DNA of 7,353 nt from Campylobacterales bacterium (GTDB taxonomy: Bacteria; Campylobacterota; Campylobacteria; Campylobacterales; QNZT01). The DNA lies in the NCBI GenBank assembly GCA_026985685.1, contig JALSQA010000415.1, positions 1-7,353 of the forward strand. Reading direction: 5' to 3'. The notes beneath the pieces are model-generated. The model did not search any database. It was given only the letters and a program-made list of their open reading frames with translations, and was not told where the DNA came from. The position numbers and the translations under genes were made by a program. Below, one piece after another: positions 1-6,109 of this stretch (position 1 is the first letter of the stretch; the number at the start of each line of letters is the position of its first letter).

Positions 1-1847
1 ACATGAAAACGATCCTAAATAGAGCAGGATCGACTTATCAGCATACAGAAGATGAAAAAAGCTGTCAAAAAGCTCTCTCTTTTAATGCCCACCTTGTAGA
101 TGATATCAAAAAATTGATGGATATTATCCACAAAATCCCAAAAGACAAACCCATCGCTTTTGATACAGAAACAGATTCTCTTTCACCTTTTGAAGCAAAT
201 ATCGTAGGTTTTTCCTTTGCTATTGATGAAGATGAGGCTTATTATGTACCTATCGCTCACAGTTATTTAGGTGTTGGTAAGCAGTTATCAAAAGAAGAAG
301 CCAAAGAAGCACTAAAACATATATTAAAACACCCAATAATAGGTCAAAATCTCAAGTACGACTATGCTATCTTAAAAGGAAATTTTGGATTTGATGATTT
401 AAAAGTTTATGCAGATACCATGATCATCTCATGGCTTTTAGACCCATCACTTAGTGCAGGACTCGATAACATGGCAAAGAGATATTTCAACCATCAAATG
501 GTCAAATTTAAAGATACTGTCAAAAAAGGAGAAAATTTTAGCTCAGTTGCACTTGAAGAAGCGTGTGTTTATGCAGCAGAAGATGCATGGATGACACTTA
601 AACTATACAATCTTTTGTGGGAAAAACTAAGCGATAAATTAAAAAAAGAAGCACAAAATGTTGAATTTCCTTTTGTAACAACTCTTCTTGAGATGGAAGC
701 TGTAGGTATCAAAATCGATCAGGCTTTTTTTACCCAGTTAAAAACAAATGCCGATGATACTATCGCAAAACTCACCCAGGAGATTTATGATTTAGCGGGT
801 AATGAATTTAACATAAACTCAACCCAGCAATTAGGAAATATCCTTTTTGAAAAGCTATCTTTAAAAGCAGGTAAAAAGACCAAAACAGGATATAGTACAA
901 ATGAACAAGTACTACAAGAGTTATATGATGCACATCCTATCATACCAAAGATCTTAGAATATCGAGAGATTTATAAACTACGCTCAACCTATATAAACCC
1001 TCTTTTAAAACTGGCAAAAGCTTCAAAAGATAGCCGTATCCACACATCATATCTACAAACAGGAACAGCCACAGGTCGTCTAAGTTCTAAAAATCCAAAC
1101 TTGCAAAACATCCCAGTAAGAAGTCAAATCGGTCGTCAAATTCGTCATGGTTTTGTTGCAAGGGAAGGATTTAAACTTGTAGGTATTGATTACTCGCAAA
1201 TGGAACTAAGAATGCTTGCTCATTTTAGTCAAGATAGTGCACTTCTTGAAGCTTTTAAAGAGCATAAAGATATCCACTTAGAAACTGCTGCTAAAATATT
1301 TGGAGATGATAAAGCCAAAGAGATGAGAAATGTTGCAAAAAGTATAAACTTTGGACTGCTTTATGGTATGGGAAGTCGAAAATTAGCCCAAACCATCGAT
1401 GTAAGTACAGCAGAAGCTAAAACATTTATAGAAAGATATTTCGATTCATTTCCAACTGTAAAAGATTATCTTGAGAGTATCAAAAGCTTTGCAAAAGAGC
1501 ATGGATATGTCGAGACACTATTGGGAAGAAGACGCTATTTTGATTATGAGAGTGCAAATGCCTTTGCCAAAGCTAGTTTTGAGAGAGAAAGCGTAAATAC
1601 AGTCTTTCAAGGATCAGTTGCAGATATCATCAAACTAGCCATGAATGAGATTTCTACACAGATGATAGACAAAAAAGATTCTTTTATGCTACTACAGATA
1701 CATGATGAATTGATCTTTGAAGTCAGAGAAGACAAAGCAGATGAATTTGCAAAAGAAGCAAAGAGTAAAATGGAAAACATCTACAAACTAGATGTACCGT
1801 TAGAGTGTTCTGTAGCTATTGGAAAAAACTGGGGAGAGTTAAAATAA
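1..1847 (+). CDS. polA: DNA polymerase I, C-terminal part (3'-5' exonuclease and polymerase domains), 5' end off the window
   Basis: DNA polymerase I fills gaps and replaces primers during repair and lagging-strand synthesis. The visible 614 residues (counted from the ATG at position 3) begin in the linker before the exonuclease domain. Family members are usually near 900 residues with an N-terminal 5' nuclease, so this ATG is almost certainly internal; no ribosome binding site can be seen before it. Proofreading motifs are complete: Exo I FDTET (D54, E56), Exo II NLKYD (N116, D120) and Exo III YAAED (Y190, D194). Polymerase motifs are complete: motif A DYSQMELR (D396, E401, R403), motif B with R442, K446, F450 and Y454 at the spacing known from E. 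coli Klenow (R754, K758, F762, Y766), and motif C HDE (H567, D568, E569). Phenylalanine at F450 is the usual bacterial residue at the position that sets dideoxynucleotide discrimination. The TAA stop (1845-1847) shares one base with the ATG of the next gene, suggesting a shared transcript. Identity is very secure; only the left boundary is unknown. Confidence 0.96.
   Translation, partial: MKTILNRAGSTYQHTEDEKSCQKALSFNAHLVDDIKKLMDIIHKIPKDKPIAFDTETDSLSPFEANIVGFSFAIDEDEAYYVPIAHSYLGVGKQLSKEEAKEALKHILKHPIIGQNLKYDYAILKGNFGFDDLKVYADTMIISWLLDPSLSAGLDNMAKRYFNHQMVKFKDTVKKGENFSSVALEEACVYAAEDAWMTLKLYNLLWEKLSDKLKKEAQNVEFPFVTTLLEMEAVGIKIDQAFFTQLKTNADDTIAKLTQEIYDLAGNEFNINSTQQLGNILFEKLSLKAGKKTKTGYSTNEQVLQELYDAHPIIPKILEYREIYKLRSTYINPLLKLAKASKDSRIHTSYLQTGTATGRLSSKNPNLQNIPVRSQIGRQIRHGFVAREGFKLVGIDYSQMELRMLAHFSQDSALLEAFKEHKDIHLETAAKIFGDDKAKEMRNVAKSINFGLLYGMGSRKLAQTIDVSTAEAKTFIERYFDSFPTVKDYLESIKSFAKEHGYVETLLGRRRYFDYESANAFAKASFERESVNTVFQGSVADIIKLAMNEISTQMIDKKDSFMLLQIHDELIFEVREDKADEFAKEAKSKMENIYKLDVPLECSVAIGKNWGELK
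1831..1838 (+). promoter_or_regulatory. Ribosome binding site of the small gene after polA
   Basis: The purine run GGGGAGAG lies within the last codons of polA, eight bases before the ATG at 1847. It supports 1847 rather than the in-frame upstream ATG at 1805, which would create a 43-base overlap with polA. Confidence 0.6.
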
Positions 1848-2110
1848 TGAAAATAACAATCGAAGATCAAACATTTGACTTAAATGAAATAAGCAGACTC
1901 TACCCAGCAGCCATGGTCAAGACAGGTAATGGTGATGAATTAACACAAATCAGTCTTGAGTGGGTAGATACTCTAAAAGATGAAGAGACACAAGTGGCTA
2001 AATATGCGATTTTTGTCCATAGCAAAAATAACGCTGTTTCCTCTTTTTTCTATCAAAACAGAGAAGATTTAGAAACAGCATTAGAAAAAATTGCATCTAA
2101 GATGAACTAA
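1847..2110 (+). CDS. Small acidic protein of unknown function, coupled to polA
   Basis: An 87-residue protein that I do not recognise. It starts MKITIEDQTF and ends KIASKMN. It has no signal peptide, membrane segment, cysteine or obvious catalytic motif. It is rich in Asp and Glu and should be a soluble cytoplasmic protein. By eye it has alternating hydrophobic stretches that could form beta strands (KITIE, QISLEWV, KYAIFV, SSFFY), followed by a C-terminal amphipathic helix (about residues 72-86); this fold is inference. The start is chosen at 1847 because the ATG overlaps the polA stop in a TAATG arrangement typical of translational coupling and has a good ribosome binding site. An in-frame ATG at 1805 would add 14 residues that merely read polA in another frame. 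Its stop overlaps the stop of the convergent peptidase gene. Coding status is likely because of its position, ribosome binding site and protein-like composition, but the function is unknown. Confidence 0.8.
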   Translation: MKITIEDQTFDLNEISRLYPAAMVKTGNGDELTQISLEWVDTLKDEETQVAKYAIFVHSKNNAVSSFFYQNREDLETALEKIASKMN

Positions 2111-4080
2111 GATCCAATCCCATTTAGACGAAGCAATCCATCAACAGATGGTTCTTTGCCTCTAAATGCGATAAAACTCTCCATAGCATCCCTGCTACCT
2201 CCCATCTGGAGTATCTCTTTGAGGTAACTTTGAGAAATACTTTCGTTAAATATCCCTTGATCTACAAATTGAAAAAAGGCATCCCCGCTAAGTACTTCTG
2301 CCCATTTATAACTATAATATCCAGCAGCATAACCACCTGCAAAGATATGAGCAAAACCCCATTGAAATTTATTATATTTTGGTGTTTTTATGACAGATAC
2401 TTCTTCTCTGGTTTCATCAAGTATCTTTTGTACCTCATCAGCTGTGTTTAATTTCATGTGAATTTTCATGTCAAATATAGAAAACTCCAACTGTCTTACC
2501 ATTCCCATTGCTGATTGAAAATTTTTGGCATTTTTGAGTTTTTCTATCATCTCATCGCTGAGAGCTTCACCACTTTGATAATGTGAAGCAAAAGTATTTA
2601 ATACCTCTTTTTCATAAGCAAAATTTTCCAAAAACTGACTTGGAAATTCGACTGCATCCCACTCTACACCATTTATACCACTGACAAATGGCTCTTCAAC
2701 TGTACTTAACATATGGTGCAAAGCATGTCCCATCTCATGGAAGAGCGTCACAACATCATCAGGACGAAGAAGTGAAGGAGTTGTAGAGCTTGATGGTGCA
2801 AAATTACCTACTATAAAAGCAACAGGTAAAATTCTATCCCCTTTATCATTTATATGATGAGTTACCCAGTCATTCATCCACGCCCCGCCACGTTTGCCTT
2901 TTCTGTTTTCCAAGTCAATATAAATACGTGCTCTTTTTTGACTATCTATCATAAGATCATAAACTTCAACACTATCATGCCATGTTTTGGTCTGTACTTT
3001 TTCAAAGACAATCCCAAAAAGCTTATCCAAAAAGTCAAAAAGACCTTTAACCGTACGCTCTTTTTCAAAATATGGCTTATAAGCTTCATCCGCTACATCC
3101 AATGTCTCAATTTTCATCTTTTCACTATAATAAGCTATATCCCATGCTTCTAATTCTCCCTGGAATCCTTTAGTATTAGCAAATGCCTGTAGAGCTTTTA
3201 ACTCTTCTTGTGCCTGTGGTTTTGCTTTTTTTGCTAATTGATTTAAGAAGTCTAATACATCTTGTGGTGTTTGTGCCATTTTAGTAGATAGTGAGAGTTT
3301 GGCATAATTTTCAAAACCCAGTATTTTAGCCTCTTCATCACGTAGTGCAAGTATCTCTGTAATCAAAGTATCATTTTCTTTTGCTCTTGTTGTATATGCT
3401 TTGTATAATTTTTCTTTTAACTCTCTGTCACTACTGTAAGTCATAAATGCGATAAATGAAGGTTGCTGGAGGGTAAAACGATAGTAAGTTTTGCCATCTT
3501 TTTCTATCAGTGCAGCTTCTTTGTCACTTTGTGGCAACTCACTGATGGCATCTTCATCACTAACTAACATTTCATAACTATCAGTTGCTTTTAAAAGATT
3601 TTGTGCATATTTAGTTGTCAATTCACTCAAAGATAGATTGATTTGTGCTAAACGCTCTTTTTTCTCTTTTGGCAAACCAACCCCGCTAAGTTCAAATGAT
3701 TTGATAGCATCATCTAAGACTTTGTTTTGTGCTTTGTTTAATGTTTGACCCTCTTTTTCTTTGATCATTTTAAAAGCATTATAGATATCTTCATTTTGAC
3801 TAAGTTTAGTCGAGTACTCAGTAAGTGGTGGTAAGAGTTCATTATATATCTCTTCACTCTGTGGTGTATTGTTTACTGCATTTAGATGAGAGATAGGAGT
3901 AAAAACAAAACCTAAATCTTCAGATATAAGTTGATAAGGTGTGATAAAATTTTTGTATGTTTTATTTTCTATATCTAAAAGTTTTTCTATCTTTTGTTCA
4001 TTGGTATGTATAGTTTTTAATACTAACTCTTTTTGTTCGTCAAGTGTATCATTAGTCAACGTAAATGTTTTAAATGGCAT
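2107..4080 (-). CDS. prlC: M3 family zinc metallopeptidase, oligopeptidase A-like
   Basis: A complete 657-residue cytoplasmic oligopeptidase, close to the roughly 680 residues of E. coli oligopeptidase A (PrlC/OpdA). Enzymes of this family cleave short peptides, including degraded signal peptides, inside the cell. The zinc site is intact: HEMGH (H448, E449, H452), with the third ligand E478 in DAVEFPSQ, 30 residues after the first His as in M3 peptidases. The C-terminal substrate-binding and transition-state segment is FAHIFAGGYAAGYYSY (H578, Y584, Y588, Y591), typical of the OpdA/Dcp branch rather than oligoendopeptidase F. The tail (GIFN, GGSRDAM, FRGKEPSVD) also resembles PrlC. There is no signal peptide. 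The start at 4080 is supported by AAGGAAG shortly upstream on the minus strand and a TATAAT box 25 bases before the ATG. The TAG stop (2109-2107) overlaps the TAA of the small gene on the other strand, so there is no intergenic terminator. A related Dcp-like dipeptidyl carboxypeptidase is the main alternative. Confidence 0.93.
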   Translation of the reverse strand: MPFKTFTLTNDTLDEQKELVLKTIHTNEQKIEKLLDIENKTYKNFITPYQLISEDLGFVFTPISHLNAVNNTPQSEEIYNELLPPLTEYSTKLSQNEDIYNAFKMIKEKEGQTLNKAQNKVLDDAIKSFELSGVGLPKEKKERLAQINLSLSELTTKYAQNLLKATDSYEMLVSDEDAISELPQSDKEAALIEKDGKTYYRFTLQQPSFIAFMTYSSDRELKEKLYKAYTTRAKENDTLITEILALRDEEAKILGFENYAKLSLSTKMAQTPQDVLDFLNQLAKKAKPQAQEELKALQAFANTKGFQGELEAWDIAYYSEKMKIETLDVADEAYKPYFEKERTVKGLFDFLDKLFGIVFEKVQTKTWHDSVEVYDLMIDSQKRARIYIDLENRKGKRGGAWMNDWVTHHINDKGDRILPVAFIVGNFAPSSSTTPSLLRPDDVVTLFHEMGHALHHMLSTVEEPFVSGINGVEWDAVEFPSQFLENFAYEKEVLNTFASHYQSGEALSDEMIEKLKNAKNFQSAMGMVRQLEFSIFDMKIHMKLNTADEVQKILDETREEVSVIKTPKYNKFQWGFAHIFAGGYAAGYYSYKWAEVLSGDAFFQFVDQGIFNESISQSYLKEILQMGGSRDAMESFIAFRGKEPSVDGLLRLNGIGS

Positions 4081-4104
4081 ATTCTTCCTTAAATTGTTTT
4101 TGGG

Positions 4105-4136
4105 ATTATAGTATAAATCGGCAAATATTTACTCAA
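4105..4136 (-). promoter_or_regulatory. Probable promoter of the peptidase gene
   Basis: On the minus strand a perfect TATAAT box occupies 4110-4105, which would put the transcription start near 4098 and give a leader of about 18 bases with AAGGAAG before the ATG. A TTGAGT sequence at 4136-4131 is a weak -35 match with a 20-base spacer, longer than ideal. Poorly conserved -35 boxes with AT-rich upstream DNA are usual in Campylobacterota, so the -10 box is the main evidence. Confidence 0.5.
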
Positions 4137-4149
4137 AACTAAAAAATAT

Positions 4150-4176
4150 TAAAAAAATATATCAATAAGACGATAG
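4150..4176 (+). promoter_or_regulatory. Tentative promoter of the lipoprotein gene, resembling a sigma-28 (FliA) site
   Basis: TAAA at 4150-4153 is followed after exactly 15 bases by GACGATAG (4169-4176). This fits the FliA arrangement TAAA-N15-GCCGATAA with six of eight matches in the -10 element. It would start transcription near 4183, about 30 bases before the ATG. TAAA is common in this A-rich stretch, so only the CGATA core carries information. No better sigma-70 -10 box is seen on this strand between 4081 and 4212. Confidence 0.25.
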
Positions 4177-4197
4177 TAGATGCAATAACACAATTTT

Positions 4198-4202
4198 AGG
4201 AG
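4198..4202 (+). promoter_or_regulatory. Ribosome binding site of the lipoprotein gene
   Basis: AGGAG lies ten bases before the ATG at 4213 and continues into AGAAGAG. It supports this start, as does the correctly placed signal peptide that follows. Confidence 0.6.
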
Positions 4203-4212
4203 AAGAGTAAAA

Positions 4213-5877
4213 ATGAAATATTTTTCAAAAGGGATATATTCTTTACTGGCATTTACTATTTTAATCACAAGTGGATGTGACAGTTCCACTAGAGATTTGG
4301 ATAGTTTAACAAAAAAAACATCACCCATCAACAACCCAAACCCTACTCAATCAGAAGAAGACAATCAAACACAGGTTATCCAGCCACCAAACACAGGTGG
4401 AGAGATATCAGATGAAAACACAACAACCGCTGATATAAAGATAGATGCAAAAAATGCTTATCGTGTAAGTCTGAAATTTTCTGATAACTACAATCAAAAA
4501 GGTTACTTCACAAAAGCGGAAATAGGTCAAATCCACTTTGATATCACAAATATCTACACAGGTGCACCAGCAGATGTATCCATCATAGAAAATATTAGAT
4601 TAGAAGCAGAAGATAGAAATGATAGTGAAGGAAAATATTTTAACTTTATCACCTACAGCGGTGAACAAGGTCCTGTATATACAATCCCAAAAGATCACAT
4701 CAAAGCTTCTGATGATGTAGCACTAAAAGTTGGAAATCTTTCAGGTACAACAAATCTTATCTTCAAAGCTACTATACAGTTAGATGCAAATCAGACAAGC
4801 TCAGTATTTACCGTAAAAGTACCACTTGTGATAGAAAAAAACAAAAGCTCAAGCATGGCGATAGTACCAATTGGTTCACGTTATGAAAATGGTCTGTTTA
4901 TTGATAAATTTCTTATTCATGTAGTAGATAGCTATGGGAATAAGGCAGAAGATGGGACACAGATATCAGCAGGTGTTATCAATAATGTAAAACTATACTC
5001 AAATGCTTACAACGGTGGTTTTGGTACAAATGGAGCAAACTTACCAGATACCATACTTCCACAGAATAGATTTGGAAAAGTCGCAACAATTGACTATGAC
5101 AATGGTGTTAATCTAAACCAAACTGTAGGTTACTATCAACTAAAAAATGATAAAGGTAATTTAAGCAGAACAAATAAAACTTTTAACTTACCTGCAAATA
5201 GTATAGATATATCAAAAGATACTATAACTCAACTTGATACATTGATATTGCTTGCAAATAAGAATCAACACAAACCTCAAAACTTAGGTGGTTGGGATAT
5301 CAAAAGTATAGATAGTGATCATGAGATTTCACTCCTTTCGATGGATATGGGTGAAGATGCGAATGGTCTCTCTTATGCGATAGGCGATGAGTATAGATAT
5401 GATGAGTGCCGTCAAACTCTTATGAATGCAGCAGCATCTACTTTTGAGACAACAGAAGTCAAAGACGGGATCGCATATGCAGAACTTCGATATGTACCTG
5501 ATATGGTAGGTAAAACAGTTTTTATATATGCCAACAGCCAACTTGAAAACAAACATATAGGTATCTCAAGAAAAGTAACACTTACAGGAACAGGACTTCA
5601 AACACAGACTATGAGTTGCACCAATGAAAATGGAACTAAACCAGATTGTACAATATCTTATAGAATGGTACAAAAAGATTCAGGAGAATTAGCACGAAAT
5701 GTCTACATAGCCCAACCTACGATGGCAGGTGATCCTGTATACAAGGCAGCTACTGCATCAAGAACAGATTGTTCAGGATGGACAACTGTAACGATTTATG
5801 GTATCGATGTTAATAAAACAGCAAGTGTAAAATTTGGTGATTACATATCAGATGAATTAATTCTAAACCAAAAATAA
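4213..5877 (+). CDS. Secreted lipoprotein of unknown function with probable Ig-like beta-sandwich domains
   Basis: A 554-residue exported protein that I cannot assign to a named family. It has a lipoprotein signal peptide: a short basic start (K2, K6), a hydrophobic core at residues 8-19 and the lipobox ITSGC with the lipidated C22. Residue +2 is Asp. Residues 23-75 form a low-complexity linker rich in Asn, Pro, Gln, Thr and acidic residues, likely a tether. Residues about 80-550 are beta-rich with no transmembrane segment. A stretch near 232-262 (VVDSYGNKAEDGTQISAG) resembles the D-x-x-GN signature of bacterial Ig-like (Big_1, invasin/intimin-type) domains. Residues about 415-460 (DGIAYAELRY ... 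VTLTGTG) look like the end of another such domain. Apart from C22 there are four cysteines (C399, C469, C479, C520), all in the C-terminal third, so one or two disulfides are possible. No enzyme motif is seen. The gene stands alone, with a divergent promoter region before it and a strong terminator after it. A surface or periplasmic structural or adhesive role is inference. Confidence 0.88.
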   Translation: MKYFSKGIYSLLAFTILITSGCDSSTRDLDSLTKKTSPINNPNPTQSEEDNQTQVIQPPNTGGEISDENTTTADIKIDAKNAYRVSLKFSDNYNQKGYFTKAEIGQIHFDITNIYTGAPADVSIIENIRLEAEDRNDSEGKYFNFITYSGEQGPVYTIPKDHIKASDDVALKVGNLSGTTNLIFKATIQLDANQTSSVFTVKVPLVIEKNKSSSMAIVPIGSRYENGLFIDKFLIHVVDSYGNKAEDGTQISAGVINNVKLYSNAYNGGFGTNGANLPDTILPQNRFGKVATIDYDNGVNLNQTVGYYQLKNDKGNLSRTNKTFNLPANSIDISKDTITQLDTLILLANKNQHKPQNLGGWDIKSIDSDHEISLLSMDMGEDANGLSYAIGDEYRYDECRQTLMNAAASTFETTEVKDGIAYAELRYVPDMVGKTVFIYANSQLENKHIGISRKVTLTGTGLQTQTMSCTNENGTKPDCTISYRMVQKDSGELARNVYIAQPTMAGDPVYKAATASRTDCSGWTTVTIYGIDVNKTASVKFGDYISDELILNQK

Positions 5878-5890
5878 CCACACATCCCAA

Positions 5891-5933
5891 GAAACATGAA
5901 GTTATAAAATTTAAAGTATAACTTCATGTTTTT
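5891..5933 (+). terminator. Strong intrinsic terminator of the lipoprotein gene
   Basis: A perfect 15-bp inverted repeat, AAACATGAAGTTATA at 5892-5906 and its complement at 5917-5931, encloses a 10-base loop. The right arm runs into TTTTT (5929-5933). It starts 14 bases after the stop codon. The stem is AT-rich, as usual in such genomes, but its length makes it stable. The symmetry means it might also stop transcription arriving from the right, although the T-tract in that direction is short. Confidence 0.82.
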
Positions 5934-5935
5934 AT

Positions 5936-5987
5936 AGGAAATGGTGCTTTTAGCTCCATCTAAAAAGTTAATACATTTCCTTTTTTT
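5936..5987 (+). terminator. Second terminator-like hairpin with a seven-T tract
   Basis: AGGAAATG (5936-5943) pairs perfectly with CATTTCCT (5974-5981). Inside it, TTTTAG (5948-5953) pairs with CTAAAA (5960-5965) around the loop CTCCAT, so the whole is a two-tier stem with an internal loop. A run of seven T follows the outer stem directly (5981-5987). It lies right after the first terminator and may be a back-up terminator, or a separate RNA structure upstream of the transporter gene. Confidence 0.4.
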
Positions 5988-6053
5988 ATAAAATCTTAAT
6001 CCAACAAAGTAAACATCAAAAAGATAGACTTCAAAAACTATATTTGATATCAT

Positions 6054-6059
6054 TATAAA
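6054..6059 (+). promoter_or_regulatory. Candidate -10 box for the transporter gene
   Basis: TATAAA in an AT-rich setting (CATTATAAAAATAAAA) lies about 50 bases before the ATG at 6110 and downstream of both hairpins. No clear -35 box sits at the right distance. A promoter is expected between 5987 and 6097 because the terminators should isolate this gene; this is the best but weak candidate. Confidence 0.3.
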
Positions 6060-6109
6060 AATAAAACCAAAACATTTTGAAACCTGTTGTAACGATAAAA
6101 GGAACTTTC

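Noticed and set aside
2138..2151. Small hairpin (CCATC/GATGG, loop AACA) just past the end of the small gene
   Set aside because: Only five base pairs, no T-tract follows, and the bases encode conserved residues of the peptidase tail.
2230..2451. Plus-strand open frame of 73 codons
   Set aside because: It lies wholly opposite the conserved C-terminal region of the peptidase and has no recognisable protein features.
2854..3153. Plus-strand open frame of 99 codons
   Set aside because: Antisense to the well-supported peptidase gene, with a Phe/Ile/Cys-rich composition typical of reverse-strand reading in AT-rich DNA.
4311..4318. Run of eight A just after the lipoprotein signal peptide, considered as a phase-variable slippage tract
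   Set aside because: Runs of seven A occur elsewhere in this AT-rich window, including in polA (about 637-643), so this one is not exceptional; phase variation in the group usually uses G or C tracts.
4149..4334. Minus-strand open frame of 61 codons across the lipoprotein start
   Set aside because: It overlaps the lipoprotein signal peptide and promoter region and has a shadow-like composition.
5329..5556. Minus-strand open frame of 75 codons
   Set aside because: Antisense to the lipoprotein gene with no supporting start signal or protein family.
5841..6053. Minus-strand open frame of 70 codons in the intergenic region
   Set aside because: It reads through both hairpins and into the end of the lipoprotein gene; composition is rich in Phe, Tyr and Lys as expected of non-coding AT-rich DNA.
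6091..6098. AACGATAA considered as a second FliA-type -10 element before the transporter gene
   Set aside because: No TAAA at the required distance upstream, and transcription would start at about the ribosome binding site, leaving almost no leader.
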